DNA from: Glycomyces paridis
GTDB taxonomy: Bacteria > Actinomycetota > Actinomycetes > Mycobacteriales > Micromonosporaceae
Direction of reading: 5' to 3'
Assembly: GCF_004912155.1 (NCBI RefSeq)
Contig: NZ_STGX01000017.1
Coordinates: 16,830-80,829, forward strand
Length of the DNA stretch: 64,000 bases
Shown: piece by piece, positions 9,846 through 18,855 of the stretch
Position numbering within the stretch: the first letter of the stretch is position 1
Layout: every line of letters begins with the position of its first letter
Made by a program: the position numbers and the translations under genes
The notes under the pieces: model-generated
Databases searched by the model: none
The model's input: the letters and a program-made list of their open reading frames with translations, nothing else
What the model was told of the DNA's origin: nothing

Positions 9846-12323
9846 TCATTTGTCATTTGTGGGAGTGGCGGTCCTGCTGCCGGAGAGTCCGCGCGCGTAC
9901 GCCGAGTACGTCGCGCCGATGCTCCGCGGGTTCCGCTCGATCGGCTTGCCGTCCTGCCCGGCCGACGGTGCGATCGCGCCGGGGACGAGGTTCGACATCG
10001 GCTGCCGCTGCGGCAGCCCGTTCGCACCGGTCACGAGCGTCCCCGGGTCGGCAGTCGGCAGTCGGTGCCCGGCGCGGAGCGACGGGTCGGCGTGCACGAC
10101 GGTGACGTCGAACTTGATCTCGGGGAGCTCGGTGAGGATCGCCGTTGCGGCCGAGCCGAGTTCGGGTTGCGGGCGGCCCACCGCCGCCACGCCGCGGGCG
10201 GGGCCCGCGGTCAGTGCCCTCGGCCCCGCGGGGGCCGGCGCGGGCGCCGGGGGCTCGGCGCCCTTCGCGAAGAGCGGGGCGTTGGTCCTGGGGCGCGGCA
10301 TCTGGGGTTGCCGGGACACGATGGATTCGGGCATGCGCTCGCTTCGCTCGGGTTCGGTGAAGGAGAGCAGGGAGCCGGGGGCGATGACCTCGACGACGAT
10401 GCCGCCGCCGATGGAGGGGCGCATCTCGATCTCGATGCCGTGCCGTGAGGCGAGGAAGCCCACCACGGTGAGCCCCATGGCCTGCATGGCCTCCAGGTCG
10501 ACGGGGGTCTCCTGCTTGAGCCGCTCGTTGAAGCGCTCCAGGCGGTCGGTCTCGATGCCGATGCCGTGGTCGCGGACCTGGATGATGACCTTGCCGGTTA
10601 CGATCCGGGCGGTGACCTCGGTGGCGGACTCGGAGTAGCGGGTGGCGTTGTCCATGAGCTCGGCGAGGAGCTGCACGACGTCGTCGACGACGTCGGCCTT
10701 GACCCAGGCGCCCTCGTCGGAGGCGACCTCGACGCGCGTGTAGTACTCGATGCGGCTCTGGGCCGCGGTGAGGACGTCGCCGACCTTCGCGTCGGTGGTG
10801 CGGACCTTGGCGGCCGAGGAGCCGCCGAGGACGAGGAGGCTGTCGTTGGCGCGGCCGATGAGCGAGGCGAGGTGGTCGAGCCGGAAGAGCCGCTGGAGGC
10901 GGTCGGGGTCCTGCTCGTTGCGTTCGGCCTCGTCGAGTTCGGCGGTGAGGCGGCCGGTCAGGGAGTGGCCGCGGCGGGCCAGGCGGACGAAGATCGCGCC
11001 GACGTGGAAGCGCAGGAGGGCCTGCTGGGCGGAGACGCGGATGGCTTCGCGGTGGACGATGTTGAAGGCCTCGCCGACCTCGCTGAGCTCGTCCTTGCCC
11101 TGCACCTGGAGCGGTGAGGGCGTGCGGGCGGCGAACTGGAAGGGGCTGAGGCCGCCCAGTCCCTGCTGTTGGTCGACGCGTTTGACGGCCAGCGGGAGGT
11201 CGACCATGGCGATGCGGCGGGCTGAGCCGGAGAGCTCGCGCAGACCGTGGGTGACCGACCGGCCGATGCCGTAGGCGATGAGGATGGCGAGGGCGAGGGC
11301 GAGGACGGCGATGAGGCCTTCGACGCCGAGGCGCCGCAGGGAGGCGGCGGCGACGGACTCGGCCTGCTCGGTGGCCTCGGTGAGGGAGTCGTCGACGAGT
11401 TTCGCGGTGGCGGTGTGGCGGGCGTCGTAGGCGGCCATGAGGGCCTCGTGGTCGACGACCTGGTCGTCGTCGGAACGGGAGCCGGCGACGGCGCTCTCGA
11501 AGGCGTTGGCGGCGCGGGCGTCGGTGGAGCCGATGCCGCCGACGCTGAGGACGGAGGCCTCGGGGTCGATCTGGACGACGGTGCGGCGGTACTCGTTGAG
11601 CGATTCCTCGCGGGCGGCCGAGAGGCGCATGAAGGTGCGGTGCTTGCCCGCGAGCGGCTTGCCGTCCTCAAGGGACAGGACGAGGAGGCGCAGCTGCTCG
11701 GAGTGCTCGTCGATGGCGGCCAGGAGGCTCGCGGTGCGCAGCATCCGGGAGAGTTCGGCGGTCCCGGCGGCGTCCACGGCGCGGTCGACGACGACCGAGA
11801 GGCGGCCGATGACGGAGTTGTACACGGTCAGGTGGACCGCGTCGACGGTGCCGTCGTGGACGGCGCGCCTCGCGATGGCGAGCCGGTCGAGGGGCGTGCC
11901 GGCGCGGTCGAGGAGCGCGACGGTCTCGGCGTCGAGGTCGAGTTCGGACCTGGTGGTCTCCAGCGCGTCGAGCGCGGCCTCGGTCTCGGTCTCGTGGCGC
12001 TCGAACGCCTCCAGGAGCGCGTCGGGCTCGGCCAGGCCCGTGTCCTCCTGGTACACCAGCATGGCCGCGTCGGTGCGCTCGGCCATGAGGGCGCCGATGG
12101 CGTCGTTGACGTCGCCGAGGAGCTCGACCGCGTCGGCGGTGGCGCCGACCTCGCGGGCCTCGGCGGCGGACTCGACCAGTCGCAGGGCGACCATGCCGGT
12201 CAGGGTGAGGGCCGGGACGAGCAGCATGGCCGTCAGCTTGGTGCGGATGCGGACGCGCGACAGGAGGCGGCGGCGCTGCTTGCCGCCTTCGGCCGTCGGC
12301 GCCGGCTCTTGCTCATCGTTCAT
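9846..12323 (-). CDS. Conservon-type sensor kinase-like protein (CvnA type)
   Basis: A membrane sensor of 825 residues. A transmembrane helix near 28-50 and another near 335-355 flank an extracytoplasmic nitrate/nitrite-sensor-like helical domain. A HAMP-like linker follows, then a histidine-kinase-type ATPase domain (about 530-660) with ELMDNATRYS as N box and RDHGIGIE as G box, and a Pro/Ala-rich tail of about 170 residues. I see no clear phospho-acceptor His box, as in conservon sensors. It begins 29 bases after the livF stop, same strand, no terminator between, so it may be read from the liv promoter. AAGGAA precedes the ATG by about 10 bases. Confidence 0.9.
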   Translation of the reverse strand: MNDEQEPAPTAEGGKQRRRLLSRVRIRTKLTAMLLVPALTLTGMVALRLVESAAEAREVGATADAVELLGDVNDAIGALMAERTDAAMLVYQEDTGLAEPDALLEAFERHETETEAALDALETTRSELDLDAETVALLDRAGTPLDRLAIARRAVHDGTVDAVHLTVYNSVIGRLSVVVDRAVDAAGTAELSRMLRTASLLAAIDEHSEQLRLLVLSLEDGKPLAGKHRTFMRLSAAREESLNEYRRTVVQIDPEASVLSVGGIGSTDARAANAFESAVAGSRSDDDQVVDHEALMAAYDARHTATAKLVDDSLTEATEQAESVAAASLRRLGVEGLIAVLALALAILIAYGIGRSVTHGLRELSGSARRIAMVDLPLAVKRVDQQQGLGGLSPFQFAARTPSPLQVQGKDELSEVGEAFNIVHREAIRVSAQQALLRFHVGAIFVRLARRGHSLTGRLTAELDEAERNEQDPDRLQRLFRLDHLASLIGRANDSLLVLGGSSAAKVRTTDAKVGDVLTAAQSRIEYYTRVEVASDEGAWVKADVVDDVVQLLAELMDNATRYSESATEVTARIVTGKVIIQVRDHGIGIETDRLERFNERLKQETPVDLEAMQAMGLTVVGFLASRHGIEIEMRPSIGGGIVVEVIAPGSLLSFTEPERSERMPESIVSRQPQMPRPRTNAPLFAKGAEPPAPAPAPAGPRALTAGPARGVAAVGRPQPELGSAATAILTELPEIKFDVTVVHADPSLRAGHRLPTADPGTLVTGANGLPQRQPMSNLVPGAIAPSAGQDGKPIERNPRSIGATYSAYARGLSGSRTATPTNDK

Positions 12324-12352
12324 CTGGGGTGGGTTCCTTGGTCCGGCGCGGG

Positions 12353-13069
12353 TTATTCCACGCCTAGATAGGCTTGGACGACCTTGGGGTCCTTCAGGAG
12401 TTCGGAGGCGGGGCCGCTGTGCGCGATCGCCCCGGTCTCCAGGACGTGCCCGGTGTCGGCGGTGCGCAGGGCCCGGCGGGCGTTCTGCTCGACCAGCACC
12501 ACCGTCACGTCCGAGGCGCGGATCTTGTCGATGACGCCGAAGACCTCGTCGACCATCTTGGGGGCCAGGCCCATCGAGGGCTCGTCCATGAGGACGACCC
12601 GGGGCCGGGAGATCATGGCCCTGGCGATGGCGAGCATCTGCTGCTCGCCGCCGGAGAGCGCCCCGGCTGGCAGGTCGCGACGTTCGGCGAGCACGGGGAA
12701 CAGCTCGTACAGCTCGCCCGCGGGCACGGCCTGGGCCCGGCGCCGGTGCGCGCCGAGGGCGAGGTTCTCTGCGACGGTGAGGGTGCCGAGGATCTGGCGT
12801 CCCTCGGGCACGAGCACGAGCCCGGCGCCGACGCGGCGGTGCGCGGGCCAGCGGGTGATGTCGCGCCCGTCGAGGCGGACGGTGCCCTTGCCGGGGCGCA
12901 TGAGGCCGGAGACGGCGGCGAGCACGGAGCTCTTGCCGGCGCCGTTGGCGCCGACGAGGGCGACCATGCCGCCTTCGGGGACCGAGAAGGACACGTCGCG
13001 GACGGCCTCGACGCGGCCGTACGAGACGCTCAGCGACTCGACCGACAGGATCGGCTCAGACATGCTCAC
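12353..13069 (-). CDS. livF: Branched-chain amino acid ABC transporter ATPase LivF
   Basis: One of two ATPases of a high-affinity Leu/Ile/Val importer. The 238-residue protein has Walker A GANGAGKSS, the LivF-typical VPEGRQILGTLTVAENL, signature LSGGEQQ and Walker B VVLMDEPSMGLA. Its start overlaps the end of livMG by 14 bases; a second Met two codons later is an alternative start. It is the last transport gene, and cvnA follows after 29 bases. The substrate is inferred from the family and from the full livKHMGF set. Confidence 0.94.
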   Translation of the reverse strand: MSMSEPILSVESLSVSYGRVEAVRDVSFSVPEGGMVALVGANGAGKSSVLAAVSGLMRPGKGTVRLDGRDITRWPAHRRVGAGLVLVPEGRQILGTLTVAENLALGAHRRRAQAVPAGELYELFPVLAERRDLPAGALSGGEQQMLAIARAMISRPRVVLMDEPSMGLAPKMVDEVFGVIDKIRASDVTVVLVEQNARRALRTADTGHVLETGAIAHSGPASELLKDPKVVQAYLGVE

Positions 13070-14735
13070 TCTCCTCGTCTTCGGCGCCGAGGTAGGCCTC
13101 GACGACCTTGGGGTCGGCCGCGACCTCGCGGGGCTCGCCCGCGGCGATGACCTCGCCGAAGTTGAGCACCACCAGGCGGGTGCAGGTGTCGAGGACCATC
13201 TTCACGTTGTGCTCGATGAAGAGCACCGCGATGCCGTCCTCGGCGAGGTCCTTGATGAGCGCGGCGAGTTCGCCGGCCTCGACGTGGTTCATCCCGGCGG
13301 CGGGCTCGTCGAGGACGAGGAGCGTCGGGTGGGCCGCGAGGGCGCGGGCGATCTCCAGTCGGCGCTGGTCGCCGTAGGAGAGCGCGCCGGGTCGCAGGTG
13401 GGCGCGGTCGGCGAGGCCGACGCGCCGCAGCTGCGCCCAGGCGAGGGCGAGGGCCCGGCGTTCGTCGCGGCGTGCCGAGGGCAGCCACAGGAGGCGGCGC
13501 AGGTAGGTGGAGCGCGTGACCGGGTGGGTGCCGACGAGGACGTTGTCGAGCGCGCTGAGCCGGTCGAACAGCTTGGAGTGCTGGAAGGTCCGGCTCAGTC
13601 CCGCCTTGGCGAAGCGGTGCGAGGGGGCGCCGAGGCGGACGCCGAGGACCTCGCCCTCGCCCGCGCTCGGCGTCTCCAGGCCGCTGATCATGTTGACCAG
13701 GGTGGTCTTGCCGGCACCGTTGGGGCCGATGACGCCGAGGACCTCGCCGGCGCGGATCTCCAGGTCGACCGAGCGGACGGCCTGGACGGACCCGTAGGAC
13801 TTGCCGAGGCCGCGCAGTTCGGCGATGGGGGTGCCGGGCTCGGGCAGCGGCGCGAGGCCGTCCGGTTCGGTCCCGGGGTCGGGCCGCACCCGCGCCGGGC
13901 GCAGCCGGGCGACGAGCGTGGACAGTCCGCCGGGGAGGAACAGGATGACGGCGAGCAGGAGCAGGCCGGTGATGAGCGGGTGGATCCACCCGGCCTCGAC
14001 GCCGAGGGCGTTCTGGATCTCGGGCACGGCGGTGAGGAACCCGGCGCCCAGGACGGGCCCGAAGAAGACGAGGTAGCCGCCGAGGACGGCGGTGACCAGG
14101 CCGCCGAGGGTGAGGCTGAAGTCGAAGGTGGCCGGGGTGATGCGCCCGAAGAAGTACAGGAACATGACGCCGTAGACGCCGGCGATCGCGCCGGAGGCCA
14201 CGAACGAGGTCATGCGGGTGCGCACGACGTCGACTCCCATCGACCCGGCGGCGAGCTCGTCCTCGCGGACGGCGGCGAAGGCGCGGCCGGTGCGGGAGGG
14301 GCCCAGGCGCCAGAACAGGTAGCCGAGGACGGCCACGACGATCCACGCGAGGTCGACGGTGAGCCACTTGTCGACGCGCAGGCCCAGGGCGCCGCGCGTC
14401 CACTCGGCGTTGGTCATGAAGACCCGGACCATCTCGCCGAAGGCGATGGTGCCGATGGCGAGGAAGACCCCGCGCAGGCGCAGGACCGGGAGGCCGACGA
14501 GGAACGCGGCGGCGCCGCCGACCGCGGCGCCGACGGGGATGCCGACCAGGACCGGCGAGAGCGAGCCGAACAGCGGCTCGGTGGGGACGACGAGCGTCGA
14601 GGTGTAGGCCGCGAGCGAGGCGAAGCCCGCCTGCCCGAGGTTGAGCTGTCCGGCCATGAGGACCACGTGGAACGAGTAGGCCAGGATCACCGCCAGGGCG
14701 ATGTTGGTGATGAGCGTGTCGTATCCGGCGAGCAT
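13056..14735 (-). CDS. LivM-LivG fusion: permease plus ATPase
   Basis: A 559-residue fusion of two subunits usually encoded separately. Residues 1 to about 285 are a LivM-type permease with eight to ten helices and the cytoplasmic EAA-like loop (RAFAAVREDELAAGSMGVDV). A linker rich in Pro and Arg (about 285-310) leads to a LivG-type ATPase with Walker A GPNGAGKTT, signature LSYGDQRRLEIARAL and Walker B LLVLDEPAAGMN. The ATG at 14735 overlaps the livH stop as TGATG. The frame stays open upstream, but that is only the shadow of livH. Such fusions are known in actinobacteria. Confidence 0.93.
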   Translation of the reverse strand: MLAGYDTLITNIALAVILAYSFHVVLMAGQLNLGQAGFASLAAYTSTLVVPTEPLFGSLSPVLVGIPVGAAVGGAAAFLVGLPVLRLRGVFLAIGTIAFGEMVRVFMTNAEWTRGALGLRVDKWLTVDLAWIVVAVLGYLFWRLGPSRTGRAFAAVREDELAAGSMGVDVVRTRMTSFVASGAIAGVYGVMFLYFFGRITPATFDFSLTLGGLVTAVLGGYLVFFGPVLGAGFLTAVPEIQNALGVEAGWIHPLITGLLLLAVILFLPGGLSTLVARLRPARVRPDPGTEPDGLAPLPEPGTPIAELRGLGKSYGSVQAVRSVDLEIRAGEVLGVIGPNGAGKTTLVNMISGLETPSAGEGEVLGVRLGAPSHRFAKAGLSRTFQHSKLFDRLSALDNVLVGTHPVTRSTYLRRLLWLPSARRDERRALALAWAQLRRVGLADRAHLRPGALSYGDQRRLEIARALAAHPTLLVLDEPAAGMNHVEAGELAALIKDLAEDGIAVLFIEHNVKMVLDTCTRLVVLNFGEVIAAGEPREVAADPKVVEAYLGAEDEESEHV

Positions 14736-15613
14736 CAGACCTCCCTGACCTTGATGTGGCCGAACAGGCCCCGGGGGCGCAGGATCAGGACCGCGAAGAG
14801 CAGCGCGAAGGGCACCAGGCCCTTCCAGGTCGAGTCGAAGTAGTGGATGGTGAGGGCCTCGGCGAGGCCGAGGACGATCCCGGCCGCCATCGCGCCCCAC
14901 AGGGAGCCGAGGCCGCCGAGGATGATGACGGCGAATCCGATGAGCTCGATCGAGGCGCCGAGCCCGCGGTCGGTCTGGCCGATGTTGAGCGCCAGGAGCG
15001 CCCCGGCGACGGTGCCGAGCCCCGAGGACAGGGCGTAGGTCCCGGCGGTGACGCGGTCGACGTTGACGCCGACGACCCTTGCGGCGGTGGGGTTCTCGGC
15101 CACGGCCCGCATGGCCCGTCCCAGCGGTGTCGCCGAGACGAGCCATGCGAGTCCGAGCATGAGCGCCAGCGCCAGGCCCAGGGTCACCAGCTGCGTGAGG
15201 GTGACGCGGAGTCCCGCGACCTCGAACAGCCGGTTGGGGAAGTACTCGTAGGGGAAGCTCTTCGGTTCGGTCCCGTAGCGCGCCTGGATGAGCGCGATGA
15301 GGACGCCGCCGAAGGCGACCGAGGAGATGAGTCCGGCGAAGTGCTCGTCGTCCCGGCCCGCGAGCGGGCGGAACGCGATCCGTTCGAGCACGACGCCGGC
15401 GACCGCGCCGATCCCGGCCACGACCGGGAGCAGGGCCCAGAACGGTATGCCCGTCCTGGTCGCGATCTCGATGCCGAGGAACGCTCCGGTGGTGAAGATC
15501 GCCGCGTGGGCGAGGTTCAGGTGCCGGAGGATTCCGAACACGAGGGTGAATCCGATCGCGAAGAGCGCGTAGATCGAACCGGAGAAGACTCCGTTGGCCA
15601 ACTGCTGCAGCAT
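14735..15613 (-). CDS. livH: Branched-chain amino acid ABC permease LivH
   Basis: Inner-membrane permease of 292 residues with about eight helices, beginning MLQQLANGVFSGSIYALFAI as LivH proteins do. The conserved loop MRAVAENPTAARVVGVNVDR, which contacts the ATPase, is near residue 170. It pairs with the LivM half of the next gene. A stable hairpin lies between it and livK, probably giving less permease than binding protein. Confidence 0.95.
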   Translation of the reverse strand: MLQQLANGVFSGSIYALFAIGFTLVFGILRHLNLAHAAIFTTGAFLGIEIATRTGIPFWALLPVVAGIGAVAGVVLERIAFRPLAGRDDEHFAGLISSVAFGGVLIALIQARYGTEPKSFPYEYFPNRLFEVAGLRVTLTQLVTLGLALALMLGLAWLVSATPLGRAMRAVAENPTAARVVGVNVDRVTAGTYALSSGLGTVAGALLALNIGQTDRGLGASIELIGFAVIILGGLGSLWGAMAAGIVLGLAEALTIHYFDSTWKGLVPFALLFAVLILRPRGLFGHIKVREV

Positions 15614-15645
15614 CTCTGTTTTCCCTGGGCGGAGGTGGGCGAGCG

Positions 15646-15666
15646 GGGGCCGGGATCGCCGGCCCC
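15646..15666 (-). terminator. Intra-operon hairpin between livK and livH
   Basis: Perfect 8-bp GC stem (GGGGCCGG with CCGGCCCC, 5-base loop), 11 bases after the livK stop and without a T run. Likely a partial terminator or RNA-stabilising hairpin that sets the binding protein to permease ratio. Confidence 0.5.
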
Positions 15667-15677
15667 GAGCTCGTTCC

Positions 15678-16859
15678 CTAGAGGATGGTGAATTCGCCGT
15701 CGCGGATGATCTGGACGAACGGCTCCTGGGTGACCTCGCCGCCCTCGTCGATCGAGATCGGGCCGAGGATGGAGTCGTACTCCAGGATCTGGCCGAGGTT
15801 GTCCTTGATCGCCTCGCGGTTGGCGTCGCAGTCGGCGCGGACGGCCTGGTCGAGGAGGTAGCCGGCGGTGTAGGCCTGGGCGGCGAACTGGTCGGGCGCG
15901 CGGCCGTACAGCTCGTTGTAGTTCGCGATGAACTCGGCGTTGCCGGTGGTCTCGGCGGCCGCGCTCCAGGCGCCGCCGACGATGAGGCCCTCGGAGGCGC
16001 CTTCGAGGAGGCCGACGAGGACGGGGGAGTTGAAGGCGTTGCCGCCGACGATCGGGGCGGTGATGCCCTGGTCGCGGGCCTGCTTGACGAGCGGCACGGT
16101 GGCCCCGGGCAGGGCGGAGAGGATGACGGCGTCGACGTCGGCGTCGGCGACCTTGGTCAACTGGGCCGAGAACTCGGTGTCGGCGGTCTCGAAGCTCTCC
16201 TCGACCACGATCTCGATGTCCTGCTCCTTGAGGACGTCGGAGATGGTGTTGAACGCGGAGGCGGTGAACTCGTCGGCGCTGTCGTAGAGGACGGCGACCT
16301 TCTCCAGACCCAGGGTCTCCTTGGCGGCCGGGATGCTCGCGGCGAGGGCGACCTCCTCGGGCAGCGAGGCGCGGAAGATGTAGTCGCCGATCTCGGGGAT
16401 GCCCTCGGCGGTGGTGGAGACGCCGAGCGCGGGGACGCCGGCGTACTGGGCGTCGGTGTAGGTCGTGAAGGCCATGCCCGAGAGGGTGGGGCCGACGATG
16501 GCGCTGACCTTGTCGCGCTCGATGAGCTTCTCGAAGGCGGCGACGGAGTCGTCGACGCTGGTCTTGTCGTCTTCGAGGATGAGCTCGTACTTGATGCCGC
16601 CGGCGGCGTTGAGCTCGTCGATGGCCATCTTGAGGCCTTCTTGCTGGTACCCGCCCGCGAACGCGGCGGCCTCGGTGAGGCTGAAGACGGCGCCGAGCTT
16701 GACGGTCTCGTCGATGGTGCAGTCCGCGCCCGTGCCGGTGCCCGAGAGCGCCGAGTCGCTGGAGCTGCTCGCGGGTTCCTCCGAGACGCATGCGGCGGTT
16801 GCGAGGAGGGCGGCGGCCGCTATGACGGCGGCTACGCCGGAGGAGGTCTTGAGACGCAT
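15678..16859 (-). CDS. livK: Branched-chain amino acid-binding lipoprotein LivK
   Basis: Extracellular substrate-binding subunit, 393 residues. A short signal sequence with lipobox ATAAC (Cys near residue 24) is followed by a Ser-rich tether and a type I periplasmic-binding (Leu/Ile/Val-binding) fold, including VKLGAVFSLTEAAAFAGGYQ and AIVGPTLSGMAF. I chose ATG 16859, which has a GGGAAGAG ribosome site and gives a normal lipoprotein signal; an in-frame upstream start would add 18 basic residues. First gene of the minus-strand livKHMGF operon. Substrate inferred from family. Confidence 0.94.
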   Translation of the reverse strand: MRLKTSSGVAAVIAAAALLATAACVSEEPASSSSDSALSGTGTGADCTIDETVKLGAVFSLTEAAAFAGGYQQEGLKMAIDELNAAGGIKYELILEDDKTSVDDSVAAFEKLIERDKVSAIVGPTLSGMAFTTYTDAQYAGVPALGVSTTAEGIPEIGDYIFRASLPEEVALAASIPAAKETLGLEKVAVLYDSADEFTASAFNTISDVLKEQDIEIVVEESFETADTEFSAQLTKVADADVDAVILSALPGATVPLVKQARDQGITAPIVGGNAFNSPVLVGLLEGASEGLIVGGAWSAAAETTGNAEFIANYNELYGRAPDQFAAQAYTAGYLLDQAVRADCDANREAIKDNLGQILEYDSILGPISIDEGGEVTQEPFVQIIRDGEFTIL

Positions 16860-17302
16860 TATCTCTTCCCTGATTGAGGTTCGGTGGGGGTAACGATGGG
16901 AGCACCGCCGCACCCTTGCGGACCCGGCGGCACGAGGGCCACCTTATAAGGACGATCAGGACGGCACAAGGCCAAAGGCAAAAGAGTTTCAAAGACTGAA
17001 AGTTCAACAGAAACGCGCAGCTCCGGGGCGCAAGCGCTGAAGTGAACCGAAAGGTCGGTTAGTGTGAGCCACCGCTCACATTGGTCATTTGAACCGTTTC
17101 AACCCTGAGGTCGCAGCGGTCACTCAAGTGCGTATTGTGGATGAACGGCGAGCACCGGGGCCAAGGTGGCACGGAAAGAGTGTGGTCATTATCACGTTTG
17201 CTTGAGCGCTCCTGCGGGCCCCGCCGCGGGTCCCCGGCGGCTATGGGCCCGACCCGATCCCGGCCCCGACCGTGTGATCGGGCTCGCGTCTATCCTGGGG
17301 GA
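16860..17302. other. Divergent intergenic region, livK / miaB
   Basis: 443 bases hold both promoters. CCTTATAAGG (16942-16951) is a 10-bp palindrome and a likely -10 region for livK. TGTGAGC-CACC-GCTCACA (17063-17080) is a 7-bp inverted repeat, a possible regulator site. TTTCA-AAGAC-TGAAA (16987-17001) is a weaker one. TATCCT (17291-17296) ends six bases before the miaB GTG. I see no gene. Confidence 0.5.
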
Positions 17303-18808
17303 GTGGTTGAGCGAGCAGTGAAGACGTACCAGGTCAAGACCTACGGCTGTCAGATGAACGTGCACGACTCCGAGCGGATCGGCGGTCTGCTCGAAGCGGC
17401 CGGCTACGTGCCCGCCGCGGGCGACGGGGCCCCCGACCTGGTCGTGTTCAACACCTGCGCCGTCCGCGAGAACGCCGACAACAAGCTCTACGGCAACCTC
17501 AGCCACCTCGCCCCCGCCAAACGCGAGAACCCCGACATGCAGATCGCCGTCGGCGGCTGCCTCGCGCAGAAGGACCGCGGCGAGATCGTCAAGCGCGCCC
17601 CCTGGGTCGACGCCGTCTTCGGCACCCACAACATCGGCTCGCTCCCCGCGCTCCTGGACCGGGCCCGCCACAACCGCGCCGCCGAGGTCGAGATCCTCGA
17701 ATCCCTGGAGACCTTCCCCTCCGCCCTGCCCACCAAGCGCGACTCCACCTACTCCGGCTGGGTCTCCATCTCCGTGGGCTGCAACAACACCTGCACGTTC
17801 TGCATCGTCCCCGCACTGCGCGGCAAGGAGAAGGACCGCCGCCCCGGCGAGATCCTCGCCGAGGTCCGCGCCCTCGTCGCCGAAGGCGTCTCCGAGGTCA
17901 CCCTGCTGGGGCAGAACGTGAACACCTACGGCGTCGAGTTCGGCGACAAGCTCGCCTTCGGGAAGCTCCTGCGCGCCTGCGGCGCCGTCGAGGGCCTGGA
18001 GCGCGTCCGCTTCACCAGCCCGCACCCCAAGAACTTCACCGACGACGTCATCGCCGCGATGGCCGAGACCCCGAACGTCTGCCACTCCCTGCACATGCCC
18101 CTCCAGTCCGGCTCCGACCGCGTCCTCAAGGAGATGCGCCGCTCCTACCGGTCCGAGAAGTACCTCGGGATCATCGACAAGGTCCGCGCCGCCATGCCCG
18201 ACGCGGCCATCACCACCGACATCATCGTGGGCTTCCCCGGCGAGACCGAGGAGGACTTCCAGGCCACCCTCGACGTGGTCGAGCGGGCCCGCTTCTCCAG
18301 CGCCTTCACCTTCCAGTACTCCATCCGCCCCGGCACCCCCGCCGCCACCATGCCCGACCAGATCCCCAAGGCCGTCGTGCAGGAGCGCTACGAGCGCCTC
18401 GTGGCCCTCCAGGAGCGCGTCTCCTGGGAGGAGAACCGCGCCCTCGAAGGCACCGAGGTCGAAGTGCTCGTCACCGTCGGCGACGGCCGCAAGGACGCCG
18501 CCACCGGCCGCCTCTCCGGCCGCGCCCGCGACGGCCGCCTCGTCCACTTCGCGGTCACCCCCTCCGAGACCGACCCCACCGGCAACGCCGAAGGCGTGCG
18601 CCCCGGCGACGTCGTCACCACCGCCGTCACCTACGGCGCCCCCCACCACCTCGTCGCCGACGGCCCCGTCCTCGCCCACCGCGCCACCAAGGCCGGCGAC
18701 GCCTGGGCCGCGGGCAAGGCCACCAGGCTCCCCGGCGTCAGCCTCGGCATCCCCACCATCGGCAAGAAGCCCCTCCCGAAGCAGGCCGCCCCCGGCTGCG
18801 CCTGCTGA
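17303..18808 (+). CDS. miaB: tRNA-2-methylthio-N6-dimethylallyladenosine synthase
   Basis: Radical-SAM methylthiotransferase that adds a methylthio group to i6A37 of tRNAs reading UNN codons, the step after MiaA (28.9 kb here). 501 residues: an N-terminal MTTase domain binding a second Fe-S cluster (Cys in [16 protein letters not shown] and VGGCLAQ), a radical SAM domain with CNNTCTFC near residue 155, and a C-terminal TRAM domain. I chose GTG 17303: homology begins right after it and TATCCT six bases before suggests a leaderless message. GTG 17318 is an alternative. The frame is open further upstream but not protein-like. Confidence 0.95.
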   Translation: MVERAVKTYQVKTYGCQMNVHDSERIGGLLEAAGYVPAAGDGAPDLVVFNTCAVRENADNKLYGNLSHLAPAKRENPDMQIAVGGCLAQKDRGEIVKRAPWVDAVFGTHNIGSLPALLDRARHNRAAEVEILESLETFPSALPTKRDSTYSGWVSISVGCNNTCTFCIVPALRGKEKDRRPGEILAEVRALVAEGVSEVTLLGQNVNTYGVEFGDKLAFGKLLRACGAVEGLERVRFTSPHPKNFTDDVIAAMAETPNVCHSLHMPLQSGSDRVLKEMRRSYRSEKYLGIIDKVRAAMPDAAITTDIIVGFPGETEEDFQATLDVVERARFSSAFTFQYSIRPGTPAATMPDQIPKAVVQERYERLVALQERVSWEENRALEGTEVEVLVTVGDGRKDAATGRLSGRARDGRLVHFAVTPSETDPTGNAEGVRPGDVVTTAVTYGAPHHLVADGPVLAHRATKAGDAWAAGKATRLPGVSLGIPTIGKKPLPKQAAPGCAC

Positions 18809-18855
18809 ACGACCGCGGGCGGACGCCGACCCGCACACCGTGCCAGAATCGGGCG

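Noticed and set aside
12384-14843. 819-codon plus-strand open frame across livF and livMG
   Set aside because: Antisense shadow; the minus strand carries full ABC transporter motifs.
17063-17080. CRP site
   Set aside because: Half sites TGTGA and TCACA are 8 bases apart instead of 6, so I report only an inverted repeat.
17135-17302. N-terminal extension of MiaB by 56 residues
   Set aside because: Arg/Pro/Ser-rich, not MiaB-like, and covers the promoter region.
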